Assembly (NCBI GenBank): GCA_030549795.1
Contig: JAUQQO010000014.1
Coordinates: 1-54,865, forward strand
Source: Pseudomonadota bacterium
GTDB taxonomy: Bacteria; Pseudomonadota; Alphaproteobacteria; Geminicoccales; Geminicoccaceae
DNA: 54,865 bases
Direction of reading: 5' to 3'
Positions 45,881 through 53,676 of the stretch are shown in pieces. The position numbers and the translations under genes are program-made. How positions within the stretch are numbered: position 1 is the stretch's first letter; each line of letters begins with the position of its first letter. Under the pieces are notes generated by a model. That model did not search any database, had not been told where the DNA came from, and saw only the letters and a list, made by a program, of their open reading frames with translations.

Positions 45881-46828
45881 TCACACCACACGGTTCAAAA
45901 GCGGTTCGCCCGCGCGCAAGCGGCGGCAGTTCTCGACCGCAATCACAAGCGAGCGGTCGAGCGTCTCGGGCGTGAGCCAGGCAAGATGCGGCGTGAGGAC
46001 GACATCGTCGCGGCTTAAAAGCGGATGGTCGGGCGGCAGCGGCTCGAGCGCGAACACATCGAGCCCGGCTCCGGCGAGACGACCCTCTGCGAGCGCAGCT
46101 AAAAGCGCTGCTTCGTCGACGAGGCCGCCGCGCGCGGTGTTGATCAGGATCGCCCCCCGCTTGATCTGCGCCAGACGCTCAGCCGAGAGCAAAAGCCGTG
46201 TTTCGGGCACAAGCGGCAGGTGCAGCGAGACGATGTCGCTCGTCTTCAAAAGCTCGTCCAAGGGAAGATAGCGCGCCGGTGCGTCCGGCTTCGGGCTGCG
46301 GTTCCAATAGACGCATTCGGCACCCAGGGCGGTGAGCACCGGTGCGAGCAGCCGCGGCACCGCTCCCATGCCGAGAAGGCCCACGCGCTTGCCGCCGAGC
46401 TCGCCCACGCGGTCGGGAAGGTCTTCGGGCAGGCTCCACCCCGACCCGGCGCGGGTGGCGGAATCGAGAAACGGGATGCGCCGCAGCACGGCGAGCATGA
46501 GCGCAAGGGTGAGCTCGGCCACGGCGCGGCTGTTGGTGCCGGGCATGTTGCACACGGCAATCCCGCGCTTACGGCAGGCCTCAAGATCGATCGTGTTCAC
46601 GCCCACCCCGATCTTTTGCACCAAGCGCAACTTCGGCGCGGTGGCCACAAGCGCCTCGGTGACCGGCTCGAGCACGTGCCAGAGCACCTCCACTTCCGGC
46701 AGTTCGGCGATGAGGGCTCGGCGATCCGCCGCCGGCACCACGGCAACCGACAGGCCCTTCTCGCGCAGTGCCGCGAGCCGCGCGCGCAAACCCGGGCTCG
46801 CCTCGTGATGGAAGAGAACGCGTTGCAT
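45881..46828 (-). CDS. D-2-hydroxyacid dehydrogenase family protein
   Basis: A 315-residue NAD(P)-dependent dehydrogenase. It has the Rossmann motif GLLGMGAVPRLL and the catalytic triad: Arg in NTARGGLV, Glu in ALEPLPPDHPL and His in LTPHLAWLTPET. ATG at 46828 gives a natural start; the longer frame is Arg-rich. It diverges from the kinase/enolase-like/TRAP genes across 89 bp, so it probably belongs to the same pathway and shares a control region. Candidate role is reduction of a keto acid in the same degradation route (inference). Distinct from the dehydrogenase at 7917. Confidence 0.83.
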   Translation of the reverse strand: MQRVLFHHEASPGLRARLAALREKGLSVAVVPAADRRALIAELPEVEVLWHVLEPVTEALVATAPKLRLVQKIGVGVNTIDLEACRKRGIAVCNMPGTNSRAVAELTLALMLAVLRRIPFLDSATRAGSGWSLPEDLPDRVGELGGKRVGLLGMGAVPRLLAPVLTALGAECVYWNRSPKPDAPARYLPLDELLKTSDIVSLHLPLVPETRLLLSAERLAQIKRGAILINTARGGLVDEAALLAALAEGRLAGAGLDVFALEPLPPDHPLLSRDDVVLTPHLAWLTPETLDRSLVIAVENCRRLRAGEPLLNRVV

Positions 46829-46917
46829 CGCCTCGTGCTCTGCGCCAGCCTCGTCTCTGTTACGCCCCGGCCCTGGCGATGCCAAGCCGCGCGCCGCGCG
46901 AGGAGGGTGGCTCGTCG

Positions 46918-47982
46918 ATGCTGGAGACGGATTCGCGCGCCCTTGTGCACGCCGTGCTCTGCCGCGCGGGGCTCGCGATGCCCGATCGACGGCCGAGCAT
47001 GACGGCGCTTTCAGGGGGTGTTTCTTCGGACATTTGGAAAGTCGAGCTCGAGGCCGGTGCGGTGTGCGTCAAGCGGGCGCTCGCCCGCTTGAAGGTGGAA
47101 GCGGATTGGCGCGCTCCGCTCGAGCGCTCGCGCTACGAAGCGCTGTGGCTCAAAACGGCGGGCGCGATCGTCCCCGAGGCGGTACCTCAGCTCCTGCACT
47201 TCGACCGCGCAGCAGGCGCGCTCGTGCTCTCCTTCCTCGACCCCTCGGCGTTTCGGGTGTGGAAGAGCGAGCTGCGCGACGGTCGCGCCGAGCCGGATTT
47301 GGCTGCCGCGGTAGGTGAACGGCTGGTGCGCATCCACCGAGCCACCGCCCTCGACCCCGAGATCGCGCGCCGCTTCGCAACCGACACTATTTTCCACGCC
47401 ATCCGCCTCGAACCCTATCTCTTGGCCACCGCCCGCCGACATCCCGACCTCGCGCGTGCGCTCGCGCGGCTGGCGCGGCGTACCGGCGGCACCAAGCTCG
47501 TCCTCGTCCATGGCGATGTGAGCCCCAAGAACATCTTGTGCGGGCCCAATGGTCCCGTCTTTTTGGACGCCGAGTGCGCCTGGTACGGTGATCCCGCCTT
47601 CGATCTCGCCTTCTGTCTCAACCATTTGTTCTTGAAGTGCCTGTGGACGCCGGCTGCCGCCCCGGGCTTTCTCGCCTGCTTCGATGCCCTCCTCGAAGCC
47701 TATATGGCGGGCGTGGTGTGGGAGCCGCGGGCGGCGCTCGAAGCCCGGGCGGCGATGCTGTTGCCCGCGCTCATGCTCGCGCGGGTCGACGGCAAATCAC
47801 CGGTCGAATATCTCACCGATGAAGCCCAAAAAGACCGCGTGCGCCGGGTCGCGCGTTCGTTTCTCAAACATCCCGAGCGCCGCCTTACCCCCTTGCGCCG
47901 GGCGTGGGCGGCCGAAGTCCAAGTCCAAGCGCGCAACGAGGCCCAACAGACGACCGCACAAACGGCGGAGCGCGGGCGATGA
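46918..47982 (+). CDS. Phosphotransferase, aminoglycoside phosphotransferase (APH) fold
   Basis: A 354-residue small-molecule kinase of the APH/choline kinase fold. Catalytic HGD motif is H198-G-D200 in LVHGDVSPKNILCG, and the metal-binding acid is in VFLDAECAWYGDPAFDLAF. An early lysine lies in VCVKRALARLKVE. Start ATG at 46918 after AGGAGGGTGG; the longer upstream frame overlaps the divergent gene. Its stop overlaps the enolase-like start (ATGA). Together they suggest that this kinase makes a phosphorylated hydroxy acid that the enolase-like protein then dehydrates (inference). Aminoglycoside resistance is unlikely in this context. Confidence 0.85.
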   Translation: MLETDSRALVHAVLCRAGLAMPDRRPSMTALSGGVSSDIWKVELEAGAVCVKRALARLKVEADWRAPLERSRYEALWLKTAGAIVPEAVPQLLHFDRAAGALVLSFLDPSAFRVWKSELRDGRAEPDLAAAVGERLVRIHRATALDPEIARRFATDTIFHAIRLEPYLLATARRHPDLARALARLARRTGGTKLVLVHGDVSPKNILCGPNGPVFLDAECAWYGDPAFDLAFCLNHLFLKCLWTPAAAPGFLACFDALLEAYMAGVVWEPRAALEARAAMLLPALMLARVDGKSPVEYLTDEAQKDRVRRVARSFLKHPERRLTPLRRAWAAEVQVQARNEAQQTTAQTAERGR

Positions 47983-49289
47983 GCCGGACCAGGATCGTGG
48001 CGGTGCGCGGGCGGCGGGTGTGGGACAGCCGCGGCCGGCCGACAGTGGAAGCGGAAATCGAGCTCGCAAGGGGTGCGATCGGGCGCGCCATTGCCCCCGC
48101 CGGCGCCTCGACCGGCCGCGGCGAGGCGCTCGAGCGCCGCGACGGCGGTCCACGGCTTTGCGGTTTCGACGTGCAGGGTGCAGTGGCGGCGATCAACGGC
48201 ACCATCGCCCGCGCGCTCATCGGGCTCGCCGCGGCCGATCAGGAAGCGGTCGACCGCAGCCTGATCGCACTCGACGGTACTCCCACCAAGAGCCGCCTGG
48301 GTGCGAATGCGATCGTTGCCACCTCGCTGGCCACCGCCCAAGCGGCCGCAGCCGCCCATGGCCTGCCGCTTTGGCGCTGGCTCGGCGGCGCCGCCGCCTG
48401 CACCCTGCCCTTACCCGAGATCCAGATCATTGGCGGCGGCAAACACGCCGCCGGGCGGATCGACCTGCAGGACGTGCTCGTCGTCTGTCCGGGTGCTCAA
48501 AGTTTCGCTCAGGCCCTTCTCTGGACGGCGGAAGTGTACCACGCGGCCGGCGCGCTTCTGGCCGAAGCCGGACGGCTCAAAGGGGTGGCGGATGAAGGCG
48601 GGTTCTTCCCCGAGCTCGAGAGCAACGAAGCGGCGATCGCCCTCGTTGCGCGCGCGATCGAGCGGGCCGGGCTGCGCGCTCCCGATCAGGTGGCGATCGC
48701 TCTCGATGTCGCCGCCTCGAGCTTCGGCTGCAACGGGCGCTATCACCTGGCGAGCGAAGGGCGCACCCTCGACACGGAGGCCATGATCGAGCTGTTGAGC
48801 TCCTGGATCGCCCGCTATCCGATCGTCTCGATCGAAGATCCGCTCGCCGAAGACGATCCCGAAGGCTTTCGCGCCTTCACCGCACGCTTTAGGTCCCGCA
48901 TTCAAATCATAGGTGACGATCTTCTCGTCACCTCCGCCGAGCGCGTGCGACGCGCGGCGCGCGAGGGTTGGTGCACCGCAGTGCTGCTTAAGCCCAATCA
49001 AGTGGGGACCTTGAGCGAAACCGCAGCCGCCTGGCAGGCAGCGCGGGAGGGCGGGCTCGGCGGCATCGTATCGGCTCGCTCGGGGGAGAGCGAGGACACG
49101 ACGATCGTGCATTTGGCGGTGGGCTTGGGGGTGCCGCAGCTCAAGGTCGGTTCGCTCGCCCGTGGCGAGCGTACCGCCAAGTGGAACGAGGCGCTGCGCA
49201 TCGAAGAAGCGCTCGGGCCGCGCGCCCGCTTCGCCGGTCGGGCGGCTTTGCGCAGCGCGCCGGGCGCAAATGGACAAGTCCGCCTTTAG
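47979..49289 (+). CDS. Enolase paralog (phosphopyruvate hydratase-like)
   Basis: A 436-residue enolase-fold protein, close to normal enolase length. The conserved features are GASTGRGEALERRDGG, the ligand region GGGKHAAGRIDLQDV, acid/base Glu E206 in DEGGF, metal acids in SIEDPLAEDD and GDDLLVT, catalytic base K338 in LLKPNQVGTLSET, and K389 in LKVGSLARGERTAKWN. The usual SHRSGE motif reads SARSGE (A366), so the phosphate-contacting His is missing. It is probably a paralog with a different phosphorylated substrate rather than the glycolytic enzyme. The start overlaps the APH-fold kinase stop by 4 bp, linking the two. Confidence 0.85.
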   Translation: MSRTRIVAVRGRRVWDSRGRPTVEAEIELARGAIGRAIAPAGASTGRGEALERRDGGPRLCGFDVQGAVAAINGTIARALIGLAAADQEAVDRSLIALDGTPTKSRLGANAIVATSLATAQAAAAAHGLPLWRWLGGAAACTLPLPEIQIIGGGKHAAGRIDLQDVLVVCPGAQSFAQALLWTAEVYHAAGALLAEAGRLKGVADEGGFFPELESNEAAIALVARAIERAGLRAPDQVAIALDVAASSFGCNGRYHLASEGRTLDTEAMIELLSSWIARYPIVSIEDPLAEDDPEGFRAFTARFRSRIQIIGDDLLVTSAERVRRAAREGWCTAVLLKPNQVGTLSETAAAWQAAREGGLGGIVSARSGESEDTTIVHLAVGLGVPQLKVGSLARGERTAKWNEALRIEEALGPRARFAGRAALRSAPGANGQVRL

Positions 49290-49335
49290 GGCCTGTGTTG
49301 CGGCGGCGGCACGGCGTCGCTACGGTGCGCGCAAG

Positions 49336-49353
49336 GGACCGCGGGCGCGGTCC
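49336..49353. other. Hairpin just before the dctP ribosome-binding site
   Basis: GGACCGC at 49336-49342 pairs perfectly with GCGGTCC at 49347-49353 around a 4-base loop, in the 84-bp gap between the enolase-like gene and dctP. It shares its GGACCGC/GCGGTCC core with the hairpin after dctP. No T-run follows. Confidence 0.5.
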
Positions 49354-49373
49354 GAAGGGGGGACGGAGGCGAT

Positions 49374-50345
49374 ATGCGGATGCGTGTACTGCTTGCCACG
49401 ACGGCATTCCTCTTCGCATCGGTCGGCGCCGCCTTGGCCGAGAAGTGGGACATGCCGCTTGCCTATCCCGAGACCAATTTCCACACCGAGAACGCCAAGG
49501 CCTTCGCCGCTTGCATCAAAGAGGGCACGAAGGGTGCGATCGAGATCGTCACGCATGCCAACGGCTCGCTTTTTAAGGGCGGCGAGATCAAGCGCGCGGT
49601 GCAGACCGGGCAGGCGCCGATCGGCGAGCGGCTGCTCTCCGCGCACGAGAACGAGAACGCGCTTTTCGGCTTCGACGCCGTACCCTTCCTCGCGACTTCC
49701 TACGAACAATCGGACAAGCTCGAGAGAGCAGCGCGGCCTTATCTCGAAAAGCTGTTGGACAAGCAGAACCTCGTGCTGCTCTATACCGTTCCCTGGCCAC
49801 CTCAGGGCATTTACACAAAAAAGCCCTTGAAGACCGGAGCGGACATGAAGGGTGTGAAGTTCCGCTCCTATAATGCCGCTACCGCCCGCCTAGCAGAACT
49901 CTTGGGCGCGCAGCCGGTCCAGATCGAGGCGGCGGAGCTCGCGCAAGCGCTCGCCACGGGTGTGGTCGAGAGCTTCATCAGCTCGGGTTCCACCGGCTAT
50001 GACATCAAGGTGTGGGAGCATCTGCGCTATTGGTACGACACCCAGGCTTGGCTTCCGCGCAATTCCGTGTTCGTGAACAAAGCGGCCTGGAACGGGCTCA
50101 AGCCCGAGCAACAAGAAGTCTTCAAAAAGTGCGCGCAAGAGGCCCAGGCCCGCGGCACTGCCAAAAGCAAAGAGCTCGCCAACTGGTACATCGAACAGTT
50201 GAGGGCCAAGGGCATGGTGGTGGAGCCGGCGAGCCCTGAACTGGCTGCCGATCTCAAGCGCGTGGGCGAGGTGATGACCCAGGACTGGCTCGCGCGCGCG
50301 GGCGAGGACGGCAAGGCGATCATCGAGGCCTACCGCAAGCTTTAA
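49374..50345 (+). CDS. dctP: TRAP transporter substrate-binding protein DctP
   Basis: The periplasmic receptor of a TRAP system (323 residues). A signal peptide covers residues 1-22 (ending GAALA). The mature protein has the TRAP/DctP fold: KWDMPLAYPETNFHTENAKAF, the KGVKFRSYNAATARLAELLGAQPV segment with the conserved carboxylate-binding Arg, and a long hinge helix VVESFISSGSTGYDIKVWEH. TRAP ligands are usually organic acids; here the likely ligand is a hydroxy or sugar acid used by the neighbouring kinase and enolase-like enzyme (inference). ATG at 49374 after GGAGGCGAT. A hairpin and dctQ follow. Confidence 0.93.
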   Translation: MRMRVLLATTAFLFASVGAALAEKWDMPLAYPETNFHTENAKAFAACIKEGTKGAIEIVTHANGSLFKGGEIKRAVQTGQAPIGERLLSAHENENALFGFDAVPFLATSYEQSDKLERAARPYLEKLLDKQNLVLLYTVPWPPQGIYTKKPLKTGADMKGVKFRSYNAATARLAELLGAQPVQIEAAELAQALATGVVESFISSGSTGYDIKVWEHLRYWYDTQAWLPRNSVFVNKAAWNGLKPEQQEVFKKCAQEAQARGTAKSKELANWYIEQLRAKGMVVEPASPELAADLKRVGEVMTQDWLARAGEDGKAIIEAYRKL

Positions 50346-50354
50346 GGCCGAAAC

Positions 50355-50389
50355 GCGCGGTCCGCGGCCCGTGCGGTTGCGGACCGCGC
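50355..50389 (+). promoter_or_regulatory. 11-bp hairpin between dctP and dctQ
   Basis: GCGCGGTCCGC at 50355-50365 pairs perfectly with GCGGACCGCGC at 50379-50389 around a 13-base loop. It begins 10 bp after the dctP stop and no T-run follows. Such hairpins commonly stabilise the abundant binding-protein mRNA while letting some read-through into the membrane subunits. Functional role is inferred. Confidence 0.65.
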
Positions 50390-50427
50390 CGCGCACCCGC
50401 GACAATTGAGCCCACTTCTAGGCATCC

Positions 50428-50991
50428 ATGCTTCGCCGCGCGCTCGAGCGTCTCTATGATGCCGCTGGGGTCCTAGCGGCAGTTGCGATGGTCGCCATTC
50501 TCGTGACCATCATCACCCAGATCCTCGCCCGCACGCTCGGCTTCAAGTTCCCCGGCGGCACCGATTATGCCGGCTATTTCATGGCCGCTGCGTCCTTCTT
50601 CGCCCTCGCCCACACCTTCCGTCGCGGCGGCCACATTCGCGTCGAGCTGTTGTTGCAGCGCCTCGCACCAGCCAAACGGCGCCGGATCGAGCTCGCAGCG
50701 CACGCGATCGGCGCCGCGCTCGCCTGGTACTTCGCCTTTTTCGCGATCCGCGGGGTGCATATCTCTTGGATCCTCGGCGATGTGAGCCAGGGCCAGGACG
50801 CCACCCCTCTGTGGATCCCACAGCTTTCGATGGCGCTTGGCGTTCTTCTCTTGGCCATTGCGGTGAGCCACCGGCTGATCGAGCTCGTGTTCGACGTGGC
50901 GCCCGCTTATGAAAAGGGTCGAGGGGCGCAGATCACAGAGCCGCGCCCACCCCAAGTCGATCCATCCGGCACGCGCCGAGCCCCCTCGTGA
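50428..50991 (+). CDS. dctQ: TRAP transporter small membrane subunit DctQ
   Basis: A 187-residue inner-membrane protein with four helices. The first is VLAAVAMVAILVTIITQILAR. The second contains GYFMAAASFFALAHTFRRGGHIRVELLLQRL, the hallmark of DctQ. The third and fourth surround IGAALAWYFAFFAIRG and a helix ending LAIAVSHRLIEL. A 30-residue polar tail follows. It lies 82 bp after dctP. No DctM channel gene follows; the next intact frame downstream is a glycosyltransferase. Confidence 0.92.
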   Translation: MLRRALERLYDAAGVLAAVAMVAILVTIITQILARTLGFKFPGGTDYAGYFMAAASFFALAHTFRRGGHIRVELLLQRLAPAKRRRIELAAHAIGAALAWYFAFFAIRGVHISWILGDVSQGQDATPLWIPQLSMALGVLLLAIAVSHRLIELVFDVAPAYEKGRGAQITEPRPPQVDPSGTRRAPS

Positions 50992-51162
50992 GCCGCAACG
51001 CCCACCTCCTGCCGCCTCGGCCCGTTGTCGATCGGACCGCAAAGGAAGGGTGCGGCGGCTGCTGAGTGCCGAGGGCGCCGAAAGATCAACCCCGAGGGCT
51101 GCACGGGCATCGCTCAACCTTTCGAGCGAGACGTGGTCCCTTGCGCATCCAGGGAGGAAAGG

Positions 51163-52468
51163 ATGCGAATCCTGTTGGTGAGCCAGCCGCGCGATCCCGT
51201 CTCGGCCAGCGGCGCGCAATCGGGCTCGGTTGCGATCGTAACCCGCGCGCTCGCACACGCGCTCGCTTGCCAACACGAGGTCACCATCGTAGCGCCGCGC
51301 GCCGCGGACCAGCGTAGCGAAGAAACGGCGCCAGACGGGGTGCGCATCCTGCGCGTGCCGAGCGGCGCGCGCACATTGCACCGCCTGCTCGATTTTCTAA
51401 GCGGTCTCCATCCTGCGGCCTCACCGCACCTGTTGGCCGATTCCTACCACCTCGCCTACCAGCGCGCGGTCGAGCAAGTGATCGCCCGCGAGCGACCCGA
51501 TCTCGTCCACGTCATGTCACTTGCACCGCTCGTGCCGCGGCTGGCGCGCGCGTTCCCCGCCATCCCGCGGATCTTGCACCTCCACGACGGCTTTCTTTTG
51601 ACGATCGACCGCGCGCGCCCGAAAACGGCTTGCCGCTGTGACGCTTGTGCTTGTTCCAAGCGCATGGCTCGCAAGAGCCTTCCTCCACTTTTTCCCGGAT
51701 CTTGGGGATAAGATCTGCGTCCTTCCCAATGGCGTCGATACCGAGCGTTTTCGCCCTAATGCAACGGGTGGCGCTGAGCACCCGCCGCGGCTTCTCTTCG
51801 TGGGCCGTCTTTCGCCCGAAAAAGGCGTGCACGTAGCGGTCGCAGCCTTCGCCCGGCTGGCACCGCGTCATCCCGCGCTCGTCCTCGAGCTCGTCGGGGA
51901 GCCGGGCCTTATGCCCTATGCCTATCTTGCCTGCCTGCCGCGCACACCGGCGCTTGAGGATGCCCTCGCCTTTTACGGGCGCAGCATCGGTGCGCGCCTG
52001 TATCGCGAACTTTTGCTGCGCGCGCGGGCTTACCTCGCGCCCATTCTCGCCGGCCTCCCGCCGCCCGTCCGCGCCCGCGTTCGCATCGTGGGCGCGATCC
52101 CCCATGATCGATTGCCCGCGATCTACCGCACCGCCACGCTTTTGCTCGCCCCCTCGGTGTGGGACGAACCCTTCGGCATGCCGGTGATCGAGGCCATGGC
52201 CAGGGGTGTTCCCGTGGTGGCGAGTGACAGTGGAGCCTTTGCAGAACTGCTCGACGGCCCCGACAGCGAGCGCGCTGGTGTGTTGGTCCCCAAAGGCGAC
52301 GCGCAGGCGCTCGCCGAAGCGATCGAGGCGCTGCTGGCTGATCCCGATCGCCGTCGCGCGCTCGGGGAGGCCGGCCGCCGTCGCGCCGTGTCGCGCTTCG
52401 CCTGGCCGACCGTTGGACAGTGCTTGGATGCGCGGTATCGGGCGATTGTCGCGCGCGCAGCCGGTTGA
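51163..52468 (+). pseudogene. Glycosyltransferase family 4, disrupted by a frameshift
   Basis: The gene is split over two frames. The first part (start ATG 51163 after GGAGGAAAGG) gives MRILLVSQPRDP and an RPDLVHVMSLAPLVPRLA region, and runs to about 51640. The second part continues in the +1 frame with LVLVPSAWLARAF, VLPNGVDTERFRPN and LLFVGRLSPEKGVHVA, then a donor-sugar motif (APSVWDEPFGMPVIEAMARGVPVVASDSG), ending at 52468. Joining the parts by removing one base near 51622-51640 (an A4 run lies at 51622-51625) restores one GT4 enzyme of about 434 residues. It could be a real pseudogene or a sequencing error. Role likely in surface polysaccharide assembly. Confidence 0.75.
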
Positions 52469-52644
52469 GGACGCTGCGCCCTCGGCTGCGTTGGGTGCGA
52501 AGCGCGGCCTGCCGCGATGATCCGGAAAGCGCAGAGTATCCGGATGCAACGCAGCGACGCCCGCGCGCCGGCGCTGTCTCCCTTTGCGTGAGGCATAAGG
52601 ATTGCTTACCCTATGGCTGGTGAGCGCGCGAGAAAAGGAGCCCC
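52469..52644. other. Gap between the two glycosyltransferases
   Basis: 176 bp with no gene that I can support. It ends in AAAAGGAG before the TTG start of the family 2 glycosyltransferase. Confidence 0.4.
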
Positions 52645-53676
52645 TTGCATCGCCCCCTCGTGAGCATCGGCCTTCCCGTTTTCAACGGCGAGGCCTTCCT
52701 CGAAGAAGCCATCCGGTCGGTGCTCGCGCAGAGCATGGGCGATCTCGAGCTCATCGTCTCGGACAACGCATCGACTGACCGCACGGCAGAGATCGCCCGC
52801 GACTATGCGGCTTCCGATGCGCGGGTGCGTTACGCGCGCAACGAACAGAACCTGGGAGCGGCGGCCAACTACAATCGCACCTTTGCCCTCGCCCGTGGCC
52901 GCTACTTCAAATGGCTGGCTCACGACGACCGTTTGCTTCCCGAATATCTAGCCCGCACCGTATCGGTACTCGAAACCCAGCCCGATGTCGTGCTGTGCAA
53001 CACGGTCGTGCGCTACATCGACGCTCAGGGGCGTCCGCTCGGCACCTACCGCAGCATCCTCGATCGCGCGCAGGATCCCCGGCCATCGCGCCGCTTCGCC
53101 GCGCTCATCTTGCGCTCGCACAGCTGCGTCGATTTTTTCGGTCTTATCCGCACGCGCGCGCTCGAAGGTTCGCTCCTGCACGCGCCCTTCCATGGCGCCG
53201 ATCGTGCCTTGTTGGCTCAGCTCGCCCTGCGCGGGCGCATGCTCCAGCTGCCAGAGCCGCTCGTCGAGATGCGCGAGCACCCGAACCGCTACACGCGCAT
53301 TTGGGCGAGCACGCGCGCCCGCCAGATCTGGCACGATCTGCGCACGCCTGTTCGTCTGCCGCCCTCGCTCGAACTCTACCGCACCTATTGGCAGCTGGTT
53401 CTGCGGGAAGCGATGCCGACCAGCGACCGCTTGCACTGCCTTGTGACCCTTGGGCGCTGGTGGTTCGTCAACTGGCACGCCTTGCGGCTCGCAGCAGAGA
53501 CGCTGGACCTTTTGTTTCCGGGTACGGTCGGCTGGGCAGAGCGGCTCAAGACTCGCCTGTTTGGAGCCGCCCCGGACATCTTGTTGGGAACGAGAAGCGC
53601 TTCTGAACGGCTCCTTGCGTGCATCGACGCGGCCTTACGTAAATCAGCCGCCTATGCCGCGCTCGGCGCGCGTTAA
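52645..53676 (+). CDS. Glycosyltransferase family 2
   Basis: A 343-residue inverting glycosyltransferase with the GT-A fold. It opens with VSIGLPVFNGEAFLEEAIRSVLAQ, SDNASTDRT carries the nucleotide-sugar Asp, NLGAAANYN follows, and the metal-binding DXD-like acid is in KWLAHDDRLLP. A C-terminal helical extension follows; no clear membrane helices. Start TTG at 52645, four bases after AAAAGGAG. Likely adds a sugar to a polysaccharide or lipid-linked intermediate, with the GT4 upstream and the flippase downstream. Its TAA stop interleaves with the stop of the convergent flippase. Confidence 0.85.
   Translation: MHRPLVSIGLPVFNGEAFLEEAIRSVLAQSMGDLELIVSDNASTDRTAEIARDYAASDARVRYARNEQNLGAAANYNRTFALARGRYFKWLAHDDRLLPEYLARTVSVLETQPDVVLCNTVVRYIDAQGRPLGTYRSILDRAQDPRPSRRFAALILRSHSCVDFFGLIRTRALEGSLLHAPFHGADRALLAQLALRGRMLQLPEPLVEMREHPNRYTRIWASTRARQIWHDLRTPVRLPPSLELYRTYWQLVLREAMPTSDRLHCLVTLGRWWFVNWHALRLAAETLDLLFPGTVGWAERLKTRLFGAAPDILLGTRSASERLLACIDAALRKSAAYAALGAR

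Noticed and set aside
46918-47982. Aminoglycoside resistance gene
   Set aside because: The fold matches APH kinases, but the overlap with an enolase paralog and TRAP genes points to metabolism.
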